A stretch of 64,000 nucleotides of DNA. It comes from Muribaculaceae bacterium (GTDB taxonomy: Bacteria; Bacteroidota; Bacteroidia; Bacteroidales; Muribaculaceae). The notes below the pieces were generated by a model. That model saw nothing but the letters and a program-made list of their open reading frames with translations, made no database searches and was not told the DNA's origin. Of this stretch, positions 37,849-48,731 are shown piece after piece. The translations under genes and the position numbers were made by a program. Positions within the stretch are counted from its first letter, which is position 1. The number at the start of each line of letters is the position of its first letter. The stretch is from assembly GCA_017621845.1 (NCBI GenBank), contig JAGASI010000014.1, positions 62,001 through 126,000 on the forward strand, in the 5' to 3' direction.

Positions 37849-39492
37849 ATGAATAACAATATTGCCGAGATTGATTTGCTTTTTGAAACAAGCTGGGAAG
37901 TCTGCAACAAGATAGGTGGCATCTATACGGTGTTATCGACCAAGGCACACAATCTCCAATCACTATATAAAGACAAAATCATATTTGTGGGTCCTGATGT
38001 ATGGACCGATGAAACACCATGCCCGGTATTCAAGGAAGTCAAATCACTGCTACGCCCCTGGCGCGAGTCATGTATGCTTCCCGAGGGAGTCTCGGTGAGA
38101 GTCGGACGTTGGGAAGTACCCGGACGACCAATTGCCGTACTCGTCAAATTTGACGGCATGTATAAATGCAAAGACGAATTCTACGGTCACATGTGGGAAC
38201 GATTCCATGTCGACTCCCTCCACGGCTACGGTGACTACGACGAAGCATGTGCCTTCTCCCATGCCGCCGGCATCGTTATTCAAGACATCATCAATTTCTA
38301 CAAGACACCCCAAAACCGTGTCATAGCCCACTTTGACGAGTGGACAACAGGCATGGGACTCCTATATATCAAAGACGCTATGCCCGGCGTGGCAACAATC
38401 TTCACCACCCACGCCACTTCGATAGGTCGCTCCATATGTGGCAACGGCAAGCCTCTATATGACCAACTGCACAATTACAATGGAGACCAGATGGCCCGTG
38501 AATTAAACATGGAGTCCAAACACTCTCTCGAGAAAGCCGCCGCACACCAGGCCGACTGTTTCACCACCGTCAGCGAGATTACAGCTCGCGAGTGTGAACA
38601 ACTACTCGAGCGTCGTCCCGACGTGGTCACCCCCAATGGCTTTGAAAAAAACTTTGTGCCCGCCGGACGTAAATTTGACACCGCGCGCCGAAAAGCACGC
38701 GACAAGATGCTTGATGTCGCCAAGACACTTACAGGCATCGAATTTACCGACGACACATTTATTATCACGACCTCAGGCCGCTGTGAATGGCGCAACAAAG
38801 GACTGGACCTCTATATCGACTCAATGAAACGCCTCAGCGACCTCAACCCCGAACGTCGCATCCTGGCATGGGTCATGGTACCGGCATGGAGCGACCGACC
38901 ACGCTTTGACCTACAACAAGATATCAAAGCCGGCAAACACACCCCCCTTGACGACCCGTTTATAACCCACACCCTGTTCAACTACAGTGACGATGCCATA
39001 ATACAAGCGATACACCACGCCGATTTTGACAACAACTCGGCTGTAAGCATCATCTATGTCCCATGTTACCTCAACGGCAACGACGGCATTTTTGACATGA
39101 CATACTATGACATCCTCATCGGCATGGACGCCACCATATTTGCATCCTACTATGAGCCATGGGGTTACACCCCTCTGGAAAGCGTTGCCTTTGGCGTGCC
39201 GACAATCACCACATCACTGTCAGGCTTCGGCCAATGGGTACTCTCTGATCGCGCCAATGGATTTCTCAACAGCGGCGTCGATGTCATACCTCGCTCCGAC
39301 CACAACTACAACCAAGTAAAAGAAGCAATTGTAGACGACATACTCAGCCTATGCTCAGCCTCCGACCAACAACGAGCCTCCATTTCGGCCCTTGCCACCG
39401 AGACTGCCGATGCCGCCGCCTGGAATTACTTCATCAAATACTACGTTGAATCATTCGCCATAGCGTTGACCAATGCTGCCAAACGCGTGTGA
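37849..39492 (+). CDS. Glycogen synthase, GT3 (eukaryote-type)
   Basis: 547 residues from ATG 37849. The N-terminus ETSWEVCNKIGGIYTVLSTKA and the C-terminal YEPWGYTPLESVAFGVPTIT-type acceptor/donor motif match eukaryotic glycogen synthases (GT3) rather than bacterial ADP-glucose GT5 enzymes. GT3 enzymes use UDP-glucose, which fits the UDP-glucose metabolism expected here; bacterial donor specificity is not settled. Cytoplasmic GT-B fold. Followed after 105 nt by the phosphorylase gene, giving a synthesis/breakdown pair. Confidence 0.9.
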   Translation: MNNNIAEIDLLFETSWEVCNKIGGIYTVLSTKAHNLQSLYKDKIIFVGPDVWTDETPCPVFKEVKSLLRPWRESCMLPEGVSVRVGRWEVPGRPIAVLVKFDGMYKCKDEFYGHMWERFHVDSLHGYGDYDEACAFSHAAGIVIQDIINFYKTPQNRVIAHFDEWTTGMGLLYIKDAMPGVATIFTTHATSIGRSICGNGKPLYDQLHNYNGDQMARELNMESKHSLEKAAAHQADCFTTVSEITARECEQLLERRPDVVTPNGFEKNFVPAGRKFDTARRKARDKMLDVAKTLTGIEFTDDTFIITTSGRCEWRNKGLDLYIDSMKRLSDLNPERRILAWVMVPAWSDRPRFDLQQDIKAGKHTPLDDPFITHTLFNYSDDAIIQAIHHADFDNNSAVSIIYVPCYLNGNDGIFDMTYYDILIGMDATIFASYYEPWGYTPLESVAFGVPTITTSLSGFGQWVLSDRANGFLNSGVDVIPRSDHNYNQVKEAIVDDILSLCSASDQQRASISALATETADAAAWNYFIKYYVESFAIALTNAAKRV

Positions 39493-39597
39493 TACACACC
39501 TCCGACATTCCAACTTCTAAAGATAATCCGGCTACACACCACCATCTGTAACCGACAAAAAAAAGAATTTTTCAATAACTTAAATTCATAAAACAAT

Positions 39598-42156
39598 ATG
39601 AAACTACCTGTAAGTAACACCAACGCCCCTGTTTGGCGTGAAATTACAGTAAAAGCCGAGCTTCCCGCCCGGCTGAAACCGCTCGACGAGCTTGCCCGCA
39701 ACCTCTGGTGGGTGTGGAACAGCGAAGGCAAAAACCTCTTCCGCGATCTTTGCCCCGACCTCTGGCGCTCTACCGGCGAAAATCCGGTCATGATGCTCCA
39801 GCGTCTCAGCTCAGAACGCCTCGAAGAAATTCTTAAAGACCAAGTTATGCTCGAGCGCATCGACGCCACCTATGCCGCCTTTAAAAGCTACATGGCACAA
39901 CCTATGCGCAAAGACGTTCCCTCCGTATCATACTTCTCCATGGAGTATGGCCTGTGCAACTGCCTCAAAATATATTCCGGCGGTCTCGGCGTGCTGGCAG
40001 GTGACTACATCAAAGAGGCATCCGACTCATGCGTCAACATGACCGCTGTCGGCTTCCTATATCGCTATGGCTACTTCACCCAGACCCTGAGCGTCGATGG
40101 TCAGCAGATTGCCAACTACGAGCCCCAGAACTTCAACGAGCTCCCTATCGAACAAGTCCTTGACGCCAACGGACACCCCATGATTCTTGAGGTCCCCTAC
40201 CCCGGCCGTATCGTATATAGCCACATATGGCGCGTAAACGTGGGTCGCATGAACCTATACCTGCTGGACACCGACTTTGACATGAACTCTGAGTTTGACC
40301 GACAGATTACCCACCAACTATACGGTGGCGATTGGGAAAACCGCATCAAACAAGAATACCTCCTCGGTATCGGTGGCGTCCTCATGCTCAAAAAACTTGG
40401 CATCAACTCCCAGCTATACCACTGCAACGAAGGACACGCAGCTCTGCTCAACCTACAACGCCTTGTCGACTATGTCCAGAACGACCACCTCGACTTCAAC
40501 GTGGCTCTCGAGCTCGTGCGCTCATCATCTCTATACACCGTCCACACCCCAGTCCCCGCCGGACACGACTACTTTGACGAAAGCCTCTTCGGAAAATACA
40601 TGGGTGAATATCCCGCCAAACTCGGTATCTCATGGAACGACCTCATGAACATGGGACGAGAGAACCCTAATACCAACGAACGATTCTCGATGAGCGTATT
40701 CGCCCTTAACACTTGCCAGGAAGCAAACGGCGTCAGCTGGTTACACGGCGAAGTCTCCAAAAAAATGTTTGCCGGAATCTGGAAAGGATACTCTTGGGAA
40801 GAAAGCCACGTCGGATATGTCACTAACGGCGTACACATGCCAACATGGGCCGCCTCGGAATGGAAATCATTCTATGCCGACAAACTCGGCGAGCAAGTAT
40901 TTGCCAACCAAAGCGACCCAAAAGCCTGGGAAGGCATATTCAAGGTCTCGGACGAAGAAATCTGGAACATGCGCATGACCCTCAAGAACAAGTTCATCAA
41001 CTTTGTCAAACGCGACTTCAAAGCCAAATGGCTCGCCAACCAAGGTGATCCCTCGGCCGTAATGAAAATCGTTGACAAAATCAACCCCAATGCGCTGATT
41101 ATCGGATTTGCCCGCCGTTTTGCCACATACAAACGAGCTCACCTGCTGTTCACTGACCTCGACCGACTCAGCAAGATTGTTAACAACGAGCAATTCCCGG
41201 TTCAATTCATATTCTCAGGCAAGGCCCACCCCGCCGACGGCGCCGGTCAAGGACTCATCAAGCGCATAATGGAAATCTCGCGAATGCCTCAATTCCTCGG
41301 CAAAATCATTTTCCTCGAGGACTACAACATGATTGTTGCCAAACGTCTCGTCACAGGTGTCGATATATGGTTGAACACTCCGACACGTCCTCTCGAAGCT
41401 TCCGGTACATCCGGCGAAAAAGCCGAGATGAACGGCGTACTCAACTTCTCGGTACTCGACGGATGGTGGTATGAAGGATACCGTTTCAACGAAAAAGCCG
41501 GATGGGCACTTACCGACAAACGCACCTTCACCGACCAGGCTCAGCAAGACAAACTCGATGCAGCCACAATCTACTCGATGCTGGAGAACGAAATTATTCC
41601 ACTATACTTTGCCAAAAACTCCAAGGGATACTCCCCCGAGTGGATACAGTATATCAAAGGCTCGATTGGAAACATCGCTCCTCACTTCACAATGAAGCGC
41701 ATGATTGATGACTACATCGCCCGATTCTATGACAAAGAGGCCGCTCGCAACAAACGCCTCGCCGCTGATGACTTCAAGGTAGCCAAAGAGATTGTGGCTT
41801 GGAAAGAAAAAGTCGCCGCCGCATGGGATGGAATCAAAGTCTTTGACGTGATACAACACGGTGAGACTACCTCAGGTGTCACCGGCGACCAACGCCGTGT
41901 CGAGATTATAATCGACACCAACGGCCTTGGACACGACCTCGGAGTCGAGCAAGTTACTTATCGCCTATCGGATGGCGTGGAACACCTCGAAAGCCGACAG
42001 GATTTCAAAGTCATCAAAGAAGACGGAAACGTATTCACCTATGAGCTCAAAACCAAGATTAAAGACGCCGGCGCTTTCCGCTACGGCTTCCGTATCTATC
42101 CCAAAAACTCTGAGCTACCCCACCGTCAAGACTTTGCCTTCACACGCTGGATATAA
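39598..42156 (+). CDS. glgP: Alpha-glucan phosphorylase (GT35, DUF3417 type)
   Basis: 852 residues. Releases glucose 1-phosphate from glycogen or maltodextrin. The N-terminal DUF3417 region ([18 protein letters not shown]) precedes the phosphorylase core. The PLP-lysine motif reads [17 protein letters not shown], and the phosphate-site region includes [15 protein letters not shown]. The C-terminal ~90 residues form an extra beta-domain ([18 protein letters not shown]) typical of the Bacteroidetes enzymes. A strong terminator follows. Confidence 0.92.
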   Translation: MKLPVSNTNAPVWREITVKAELPARLKPLDELARNLWWVWNSEGKNLFRDLCPDLWRSTGENPVMMLQRLSSERLEEILKDQVMLERIDATYAAFKSYMAQPMRKDVPSVSYFSMEYGLCNCLKIYSGGLGVLAGDYIKEASDSCVNMTAVGFLYRYGYFTQTLSVDGQQIANYEPQNFNELPIEQVLDANGHPMILEVPYPGRIVYSHIWRVNVGRMNLYLLDTDFDMNSEFDRQITHQLYGGDWENRIKQEYLLGIGGVLMLKKLGINSQLYHCNEGHAALLNLQRLVDYVQNDHLDFNVALELVRSSSLYTVHTPVPAGHDYFDESLFGKYMGEYPAKLGISWNDLMNMGRENPNTNERFSMSVFALNTCQEANGVSWLHGEVSKKMFAGIWKGYSWEESHVGYVTNGVHMPTWAASEWKSFYADKLGEQVFANQSDPKAWEGIFKVSDEEIWNMRMTLKNKFINFVKRDFKAKWLANQGDPSAVMKIVDKINPNALIIGFARRFATYKRAHLLFTDLDRLSKIVNNEQFPVQFIFSGKAHPADGAGQGLIKRIMEISRMPQFLGKIIFLEDYNMIVAKRLVTGVDIWLNTPTRPLEASGTSGEKAEMNGVLNFSVLDGWWYEGYRFNEKAGWALTDKRTFTDQAQQDKLDAATIYSMLENEIIPLYFAKNSKGYSPEWIQYIKGSIGNIAPHFTMKRMIDDYIARFYDKEAARNKRLAADDFKVAKEIVAWKEKVAAAWDGIKVFDVIQHGETTSGVTGDQRRVEIIIDTNGLGHDLGVEQVTYRLSDGVEHLESRQDFKVIKEDGNVFTYELKTKIKDAGAFRYGFRIYPKNSELPHRQDFAFTRWI

Positions 42157-42173
42157 TACCAGCCGACCATAAT

Positions 42174-42222
42174 AAAAATCGAGCCACAATCCCCCTGCTG
42201 AGATTGTGGCTCGATTTTTTTT
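42174..42222. terminator. Bidirectional terminator between glgP and the TPR gene
   Basis: A near-perfect 18-bp stem (AAAATCGAGCCACAATC with its complement) and a loop of about 10 nt, with A-run and T-run on the two flanks. It serves both convergent genes. Confidence 0.92.
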
Positions 42223-42241
42223 AATACAACAAGACTACTAA

Positions 42242-43156
42242 TCACTTATGGAAAAGCGCGGCGACACGTTGAGGATTGGCCCCAAGCTCAATAGCACGTT
42301 TAGCGTCTCGATGCGCCTCATCCAACTCATAACGGTCTCGTTTAAGCCATGCACGATAATAATACAACTCAGGATCATCGGGATACTTTTCAAAAGCCTT
42401 GGTCAGAGTCTCAGCGGCATCACCAAGATTATTGGCGGCAAGATAACACCCCGCCAACGACGCATAATACTCTACTGACGGATCCACTTCTATCAACTTA
42501 CGGAAATAATAAGCTCCATCCACCGGATTGCCCGTCATCGAATTGAGTGTCCCCTGGGCAAGATAATTGACACGAGTCGACGGCACTACCGTATTTATAA
42601 CGTCAAAATCAGCCCTCGCCGTACCGACATCTCCCGTATACAACGCCATCATGCCATGATAAAACCTCGCATTGGTGTTGACCGAATCTATCTCTATGAC
42701 ACGCTCATACTCTTTATAAGCCTCGTCATCACGCCCCATAGCCGTCAACACTCGCGCACGATTCTCGTGACCGGCAACCAGACCCGGCAAACGCTCCACA
42801 ACCTTATCAAGCGTCACCAAGGCCAACGAGTCCTGCCCGTTATAAAAATATATCATGCCCAGATTGGACATAACAGCCGGATTTAGTGGATTATTCGGCT
42901 CGACAGCCATGGCCTCCACCAACCTTAACGCCGCTTCTTCATACTTATCATCCTTTAGCGCCTGCTCACTCTGGTCTATCAACAAAAAATATGGACGTTC
43001 TTCATATCCGGTGGTATCTTTTGATACCTTCTCGCGCGCCTGTTTCAACGGCACCGGAATTTTCAACTCGGGGCCTCGTGACTGGGCCAACACACCCCAA
43101 AAAGCCGGTGACAAAAATAAATACAATAATAACAAATGATAATTTAACCTGTTCAT
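42242..43156 (-). CDS. Exported tetratricopeptide-repeat protein
   Basis: 304 residues from ATG 43156, chosen because it begins the signal peptide (MNRLNYHLLLLYLFLSPAFW). Five or so TPR units follow (for example PAVMSNLGMIYFYNGQDSLALVTLDKVV and YYRAWLKRDRYELDEAHRDAKRA). A periplasmic protein-protein scaffold is likely; the partner is unknown. The promoter CAAAAATA at 43161-43168 lies so close that the transcript may start at or beside the ATG. Confidence 0.8.
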   Translation of the reverse strand: MNRLNYHLLLLYLFLSPAFWGVLAQSRGPELKIPVPLKQAREKVSKDTTGYEERPYFLLIDQSEQALKDDKYEEAALRLVEAMAVEPNNPLNPAVMSNLGMIYFYNGQDSLALVTLDKVVERLPGLVAGHENRARVLTAMGRDDEAYKEYERVIEIDSVNTNARFYHGMMALYTGDVGTARADFDVINTVVPSTRVNYLAQGTLNSMTGNPVDGAYYFRKLIEVDPSVEYYASLAGCYLAANNLGDAAETLTKAFEKYPDDPELYYYRAWLKRDRYELDEAHRDAKRAIELGANPQRVAALFHK

Positions 43157-43160
43157 GTCA

Positions 43161-43168
43161 CAAAAATA
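43161..43168 (-). promoter_or_regulatory. -7 element for the TPR gene
   Basis: CAAAAATA matches reversed TAnnTTTG, with CAAA at 43185-43188 (16 bp away, short). It is only 5 nt from the ATG at 43156. Confidence 0.4.
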
Positions 43169-43220
43169 CACCTTTAAGATACGTCAAATGCCAATATTAC
43201 ATATTTTAACTCAACACATA

Positions 43221-43252
43221 TTGAAAATCACTCATAAAAATCCTTACTTTTG
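43221..43252 (+). promoter_or_regulatory. Promoter of the membrane glycosyltransferase-like gene
   Basis: TTG at 43221-43223, 21 bp, then TACTTTTG at 43245-43252. ATG follows at 43276, a 5' UTR of about 15-20 nt. Confidence 0.65.
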
Positions 43253-43275
43253 TATTCATTTCCACCCCCTGCTAC

Positions 43276-44526
43276 ATGACTATCAGTTTTAAAAATAAAT
43301 CACCACTGTTTTACATAGCGATTGCCTCGGTAATCATCTGTGTGGCAATACAGATAGGCATCCAGGTGATACATGGCGACGCGCCCCAGATCAGCGACTG
43401 TGATGTCCACCTGTCTCTGGCTATGAGCGCCTTTGACCAAGGACAGTTCTATCCCACCGCCGGCAACATCTATGATCAATACCTCCTGGCCCCCGCATTT
43501 ATAAACTTCCTCGTCCTACAGCTCCATTTATTTGGCACAATGGCCTTCAACTGGGTCTTCAACCTACTGTTCAGCATCCTGATCACTTATGAGATTTTTT
43601 GGCTGGCCAAACGCTTTTTTGACCCCACCACAGGCTTCCTGTCTGTCATTGCCTATTCGATGCTCTATTCCACATGGACTTGTGTATACCCCTCAGCCAC
43701 CGAAGTCCCGTTTCTCGCATTAGGACTCTCGTCTCTATGTCTGGCACTGAAAGGCGGCATATGGCGACTGCTGATAGCCGGCAGCTTATTAGCATTAGCC
43801 AATAGCGTGAGACCTTTGGCCATCCTTTTCTTTATCGCTATAATCACAGCGATGATTTACCGTCGAGCCAAGGTTGGTGAATACATCTCGACCTTAATCG
43901 GTATTTCAGCAATAGTATGCCTTATCGGTTGCTACGTCCAATCCCGGACAGGATACTTCAAACACACTTCCACCACCGGAGGACTGAACATGCTCATCAA
44001 GGCCAACGACAAAGCTACCGGAGCTCTTCCACCCCAATACGACGACCAATACACCGACATGAGACTGGACCTGGAAAAAGGTATGGACTATGTACACACC
44101 GACCGGGCTCGCCAAAAACGCGCCATCGACTGGATCCTGAACAACCCGGGACGATGGTCCATACTATACCTTAAAGGCATACCCATAATGTACTTCCACG
44201 ACGCTTCATTTGACGGATACTTTGAAGAAAATGTCGGATACATCAAAACCATCGAAAACAACCAATCATTCAAGGACAAAGTAATCGAACGTATTCCCAA
44301 AAGCCTCGTTTACTACATCGTCATGCTACTATTCCTGACTGCCCTCTGGCTAAGAAGAAGACAGATTTTAACCCCACCGGGCATACTTCTTATTGTGCCT
44401 GTCCTGGGTACACTTGCCACATGCTGCTTCCAGACAATGGCCCGATACCATTATCCTTTCATGCCGTTCTTTATAATATGGGGATGTAGCGCCCTACCAT
44501 TATTATTCCCCAAGACCCTCCGATGA
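43276..44526 (+). CDS. Multi-pass membrane protein, PMT/ArnT-like glycosyltransferase (GT39 superfamily)
   Basis: 416 residues with about 9-10 membrane segments. The first helix (FYIAIASVIICVAIQIGIQVI) is followed by an acidic loop (ISDCDVHLSLAMSAF) where GT-C enzymes place catalytic Asp residues. These use polyprenyl-phosphate sugars outside the cytoplasmic membrane. Short for the family and lacking a large C-terminal domain. Acceptor unknown. Single gene with its own promoter. Confidence 0.65.
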   Translation: MTISFKNKSPLFYIAIASVIICVAIQIGIQVIHGDAPQISDCDVHLSLAMSAFDQGQFYPTAGNIYDQYLLAPAFINFLVLQLHLFGTMAFNWVFNLLFSILITYEIFWLAKRFFDPTTGFLSVIAYSMLYSTWTCVYPSATEVPFLALGLSSLCLALKGGIWRLLIAGSLLALANSVRPLAILFFIAIITAMIYRRAKVGEYISTLIGISAIVCLIGCYVQSRTGYFKHTSTTGGLNMLIKANDKATGALPPQYDDQYTDMRLDLEKGMDYVHTDRARQKRAIDWILNNPGRWSILYLKGIPIMYFHDASFDGYFEENVGYIKTIENNQSFKDKVIERIPKSLVYYIVMLLFLTALWLRRRQILTPPGILLIVPVLGTLATCCFQTMARYHYPFMPFFIIWGCSALPLLFPKTLR

Positions 44527-44600
44527 CGGCCAATCAGGTTAACTACCCGATTGACCATATGACCACCTGACCGCCCCCCCCATAAACAACCTATTTACTA

Positions 44601-44631
44601 TTGCCGATTTCAGGGATTATGACTACCTTTG
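44601..44631 (+). promoter_or_regulatory. Promoter of ftsY-rimO
   Basis: TTG (44601-44603), 20 bp, TACCTTTG (44624-44631). A full consensus match 43 nt before ATG 44675. Confidence 0.75.
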
Positions 44632-44674
44632 CACGATAATACAACTACTGAATACTTGACTTATACAACGACGC

Positions 44675-45742
44675 ATGTTTTTTAAATTCTTTGGACGTAA
44701 GGACTCTTCTAAGCCCCAACAAACTACATCTGAAACACCGAGCACCGACAGTCAAACTAACGATAACGCCAACACCATTGACTCTCCCCGGATAGATCCC
44801 GAGGAAGAGGCCCGGCAAGAACAAGAAACCCTTGACCGTGGCCTTGGCAAAACCAAAACGGGATTTTTAGGCCGCATCAAACGCGCCATTGCCGGTCGCT
44901 CTCGCGTCGACGAGGATTTCCTTGACGAGCTCGAGGAAATTTTCATCACCTCTGACATCGGCACCGAGACTTCTCTACAGATTATCGAAGCCCTCGAAAA
45001 ACGAGTGGCTCAAGACAAATATATCAACACCTCCGAGTTGTATGATATCCTATACGACGAGATCATGAATCTCCTGGCCGATAGCGCATCAGCTCGTCCC
45101 GACTCTTCCAACCTCGGCACACACCCCTATGTCATAATGGTTGTCGGCGTCAATGGCGTTGGTAAGACAACAACCATCGGAAAACTCGCCTACCAATACA
45201 AACGCGCCGGCAACAAAGTCATACTTGGTGCCGCCGACACTTTCCGTGCCGCCGCCATCGAACAACTCGAGGAATGGGGACGTCGCGCTGGAGTCCCGGT
45301 TATCAAACAGCAACTTGGCTCTGACCCCGCCGCCGTCGCTTTTGACACTCTGCAATCAGCTGTCGCCCAAGATGCCGATGTCGTAATCATTGACACCGCC
45401 GGCCGACTTCATAACAAAGTCGGACTGATGGAGGAACTTTCCAAAATCAAGCGCGTGATGAAACGTGTTGTTCCCGATGCGCCTCACGAAGTCCTGCTCG
45501 TTCTCGACGGCTCCACTGGACAGAACGCCTATGAACAAGCTCGTCAATTTACTGCCGCCACCGATGTCACCGACCTCGCAGTTACCAAATTGGACGGAAC
45601 TGCCAAAGGCGGTGTCGTTATTGGCATCTCTCACCAAATGGGCATCCCCGTCAAATATATCGGCCTCGGCGAAGGCATCGGTGACATTCAGATGTTTGAC
45701 AAAAAACAATTTGTAAAATCTCTATTTAAAAATGTCGACTGA
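44675..45742 (+). CDS. ftsY: Signal recognition particle receptor FtsY
   Basis: 355 residues. GTPase that docks SRP-ribosome complexes at the membrane. A short acidic, Ser/Thr/Gln-rich A region (1-55) precedes the NG domain: [15 protein letters not shown] (G1), [16 protein letters not shown] (G2), DTAGRLHNK (G3), [10 protein letters not shown] (G4/G5). Overlaps rimO by 11 nt. In many Bacteroidetes this pair follows rpmB-rpmG-DUF4295; here it does not. Confidence 0.97.
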   Translation: MFFKFFGRKDSSKPQQTTSETPSTDSQTNDNANTIDSPRIDPEEEARQEQETLDRGLGKTKTGFLGRIKRAIAGRSRVDEDFLDELEEIFITSDIGTETSLQIIEALEKRVAQDKYINTSELYDILYDEIMNLLADSASARPDSSNLGTHPYVIMVVGVNGVGKTTTIGKLAYQYKRAGNKVILGAADTFRAAAIEQLEEWGRRAGVPVIKQQLGSDPAAVAFDTLQSAVAQDADVVIIDTAGRLHNKVGLMEELSKIKRVMKRVVPDAPHEVLLVLDGSTGQNAYEQARQFTAATDVTDLAVTKLDGTAKGGVVIGISHQMGIPVKYIGLGEGIGDIQMFDKKQFVKSLFKNVD

Positions 45743-47105
45743 CCACGTCTACATAGACATCATATCGCTCGGATGCTCCAAAAACCTCGTGGACGCCGAG
45801 CGACTTACTGCCATGTTTGAACAGGCCGGAGCTGTCGCGCGCATTATCGACTCTCTCGACGATGTTGCCAATCCCGACACCAACCTGATTATCAATACAT
45901 GTGGCTTTATCGGCGACGCCAAGGAAGAATCAATAAACACCATCCTCCAGGCGGTCCAGGCACGTCTCGACGGATTGATATCCTCTGTTTCAGTAATGGG
46001 ATGTCTTTCTGAACGATATATCTCTGACCTGAAAAACGAGATACCCGAAGTCGACTACTGGTATGGCAAATATGACTGGAAAGGTCTCGTCAAAGACATC
46101 ATCCCCATGATTGCCAAGAATAAACCAGACTCCACAATTAACAGTACCCCCACCTCCCCATATATACGTGCCGTGTCAACTCCTCCTCACTCGGCTTACG
46201 TTAAAATCTCCGAGGGGTGCAACCGTTTCTGTGCTTTCTGCGCGATACCTCTCATCACCGGCCGACACCACTCTCGACCCATTGATGAGATTGCCGCCGA
46301 AGTCGCTGACCTCGTCAACCGTGGCGTCAAGGAATTCAACATCATCGCACAAGACCTCTCGAGCTACGGTCATGACCTGACCGACCCCGACAACGGCACG
46401 ACAGGACACAGCCTGCTCGCTCGTCTACTCGAAGTCTTAGCCAATATCCCCGGCGTCGAATGGATTAGACTTCACTATGCCTACCCCGCCGATTTCCCTT
46501 ACGACATCCTGCCGGTGATGGCGGCACATCCCAATATATGCAAGTATCTCGATATCGCCTTGCAACACATTTCTGACAACGTCCTCACCAACATGCGACG
46601 GCATATCGACGCCGAGCAGACACGCCACCTGATACAACGCATACGCCACGAAGTCCCGGGAATTTATATACGAACAACGCTTATGGTCGGATTTCCCGGC
46701 GAAGGGCCCGAACAATTTGATGAACTGATACAATTTGTCAAAGAACAGAAGTTTGAACGCATGGGCGCATTTGCTTACTGTGAGGAAGAAGGTACTTTTG
46801 CCGCCAAAAACTTCAAGGACTCTATCCCTCAGGACGAGAAACAACGACGACTCGACCAACTGATGGCTGTCCAGGAAGAAATTTCCTCCGCCCATAATCA
46901 GTCTCTCGTCGGTACTCTTGTCAAAGTCCTTATAGACCGTCAGGAAGATGAATATTATATTGGCCGCACACAATGGGACTCTCCGGAAGTCGACCCCGAA
47001 GTCCTCATTCGCGCCACCCCGGACAAACCTTTATATCCCGGAAACTTCTACTATGTAACCATTACCGACGCAATGCCATTTGAACTCATTGCCCAAGTCC
47101 CGTAA
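45732..47105 (+). CDS. rimO: Ribosomal protein S12 methylthiotransferase RimO
   Basis: 457 residues. Radical SAM enzyme that methylthiolates an Asp of S12. Order: UPF0004 domain with SLGCSKNLVDAE, radical SAM motif CNRFCAFCAIPLITGRHHSRP, and a C-terminal TRAM domain (about 385-457). The GCSKNLVD and ITGRHHSRP wording is diagnostic of RimO against MiaB. The start overlaps the ftsY end by 11 nt, giving translational coupling. Confidence 0.96.
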   Translation: MSTDHVYIDIISLGCSKNLVDAERLTAMFEQAGAVARIIDSLDDVANPDTNLIINTCGFIGDAKEESINTILQAVQARLDGLISSVSVMGCLSERYISDLKNEIPEVDYWYGKYDWKGLVKDIIPMIAKNKPDSTINSTPTSPYIRAVSTPPHSAYVKISEGCNRFCAFCAIPLITGRHHSRPIDEIAAEVADLVNRGVKEFNIIAQDLSSYGHDLTDPDNGTTGHSLLARLLEVLANIPGVEWIRLHYAYPADFPYDILPVMAAHPNICKYLDIALQHISDNVLTNMRRHIDAEQTRHLIQRIRHEVPGIYIRTTLMVGFPGEGPEQFDELIQFVKEQKFERMGAFAYCEEEGTFAAKNFKDSIPQDEKQRRLDQLMAVQEEISSAHNQSLVGTLVKVLIDRQEDEYYIGRTQWDSPEVDPEVLIRATPDKPLYPGNFYYVTITDAMPFELIAQVP

Positions 47106-47144
47106 TTTAACCTCACACACATTTTAAATCTTAAGATTACAACA

Positions 47145-48680
47145 ATGTCTTTATCTCAAAACGCTGATAACTCCACGCCCAACAATCAACCGGCATCGGA
47201 CCCCACATCCGATGCCTCTCAAGATAATAACACAATCGACACCCCATCATCTGACTCTTCCTCCGAGAACGAGGATCATCGACCCAAAGGTGATCGCCGT
47301 GGATTTCCCTTTTTTATTATAATCATCGCCGTCGCTATACTGGCGGCCCTGTCACTATTGCCTTGGGCTCAGTGGACCGATGGCAAATTCAAGGGATTCA
47401 GCCTCATCAGCGACCTTATATACTCCAATGACGACCAACAGTCGGGAGCTGAAGTCGTCGATCCCGAGCTGATAGCCGCGCTTAACGAAAATGAGGACCA
47501 ACTTGCACCCCGTATCAACTCGGGCGACTCAACATACACCACCATCCCTACTCCCGATCAAGTCAAGCCGGCTCAAGCTCCACGTCCATCAGGAGACCAA
47601 GTTGTCATTGAAGACTATACAATTAAATCACAAGGACTATACAACTTTAAACGTGCCATAGCCAACCGCGCCAACCGACCCGCTCGAGTCGCTGTCATCG
47701 GTGACTCTTATATCGAAGGTGACATTTTCACTATGGACCTGCGTGCCGACCTTCAGGACTTATATGGTGGTTCAGGTGTAGGATATGTTTACATGTCATC
47801 TCCACTTACCGGATTTCGCACATCGGTCTCTCAACGTTGCTCGGGTTGGACCGAACATGACATCCGCAAAAACATGCCCGATAAATACAAGGCACTCCAA
47901 GGCGAGTATTTCACCGCTTCAGGCGCCGCCACAACCACATATAACGGTACTGACAAACTTCCACATCTTAAATCTTGGAACAACACCGGATTTATGTTCA
48001 TCGCTCCATCCGATGCCAAAATCGCTATCACAACCGACGCCGGCACCAAAACTTATGACGTCAAGGCTTCTCCCGATGTACAATTTATAGAAATTCCCGG
48101 GGCTACTTCTTTGGCCAAGATTGCTACTTCTACCAACGGACTGATTGCTCTTGGCACATACCTCAACGACAATTCGGGAGTCGTCGTTGACTGCATGTCT
48201 CTACGCGGCAATTCCGGAATATCCCATCGCTCCCTCTCTATTGACCTCGCCGGACAGATGAGAAAATTCATTGACTATGATTTAATCATCATCGAGTATG
48301 GTATCAACGCGCTTTCTTCTTCCCAAAAAGACTACTCCGGTTATAAAAAGCTGATGGTTAAAACCGTTACACGCATCAAAGAATGTTTCCCCAATGCCGA
48401 CATTCTTATACTCGGCATCGGTGACCGCGGTCAGAAATCTGGAGGGGTCGTGAAATCAATTGCCACCTCGCCCAATATGGTATCGGCTCAACGTGATATC
48501 GCTCGAGAGACCGGCTCGCTTTTCTGGGACACACGTGAAGCAATGGGCGGTGACGGCGCTGTTGTCAAATGGCGTAACGAAGGCAAAATCAATCCCGACT
48601 ACATCCACCTCAATGCCAAGGGTGGCAAAGAACTCGGCGCCCTCCTTGCCGGAGCTATTAAAAACGCCCTTAACAAATAA
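47145..48680 (+). CDS. Membrane-anchored SGNH/GDSL hydrolase
   Basis: 511 residues. A cytoplasmic Ser/Asp/Asn-rich N-tail (1-48) is followed by one membrane helix (FFIIIIAVAILAALSLLPW, about 53-72), then a periplasmic SGNH domain. Block I is VAVIGDSYIEGD, the Asn block is EYGINALSSSQKDYSGY, and the catalytic Asp-x-x-His is DYIHLNAKGG near the end. Together with a second SGNH protein and an MBOAT downstream, it suggests transfer or removal of O-acetyl groups on an envelope glycan. Confidence 0.8.
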   Translation: MSLSQNADNSTPNNQPASDPTSDASQDNNTIDTPSSDSSSENEDHRPKGDRRGFPFFIIIIAVAILAALSLLPWAQWTDGKFKGFSLISDLIYSNDDQQSGAEVVDPELIAALNENEDQLAPRINSGDSTYTTIPTPDQVKPAQAPRPSGDQVVIEDYTIKSQGLYNFKRAIANRANRPARVAVIGDSYIEGDIFTMDLRADLQDLYGGSGVGYVYMSSPLTGFRTSVSQRCSGWTEHDIRKNMPDKYKALQGEYFTASGAATTTYNGTDKLPHLKSWNNTGFMFIAPSDAKIAITTDAGTKTYDVKASPDVQFIEIPGATSLAKIATSTNGLIALGTYLNDNSGVVVDCMSLRGNSGISHRSLSIDLAGQMRKFIDYDLIIIEYGINALSSSQKDYSGYKKLMVKTVTRIKECFPNADILILGIGDRGQKSGGVVKSIATSPNMVSAQRDIARETGSLFWDTREAMGGDGAVVKWRNEGKINPDYIHLNAKGGKELGALLAGAIKNALNK

Positions 48681-48731
48681 GCTTCACATCACTTATTACA
48701 ATTCCCACACCCCTTTTTCTCTCCTGTATTT

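Noticed and set aside
46437..46973. 178-codon minus-strand frame inside rimO
   Set aside because: Shadow of rimO; no family features and no promoter or spacing support.
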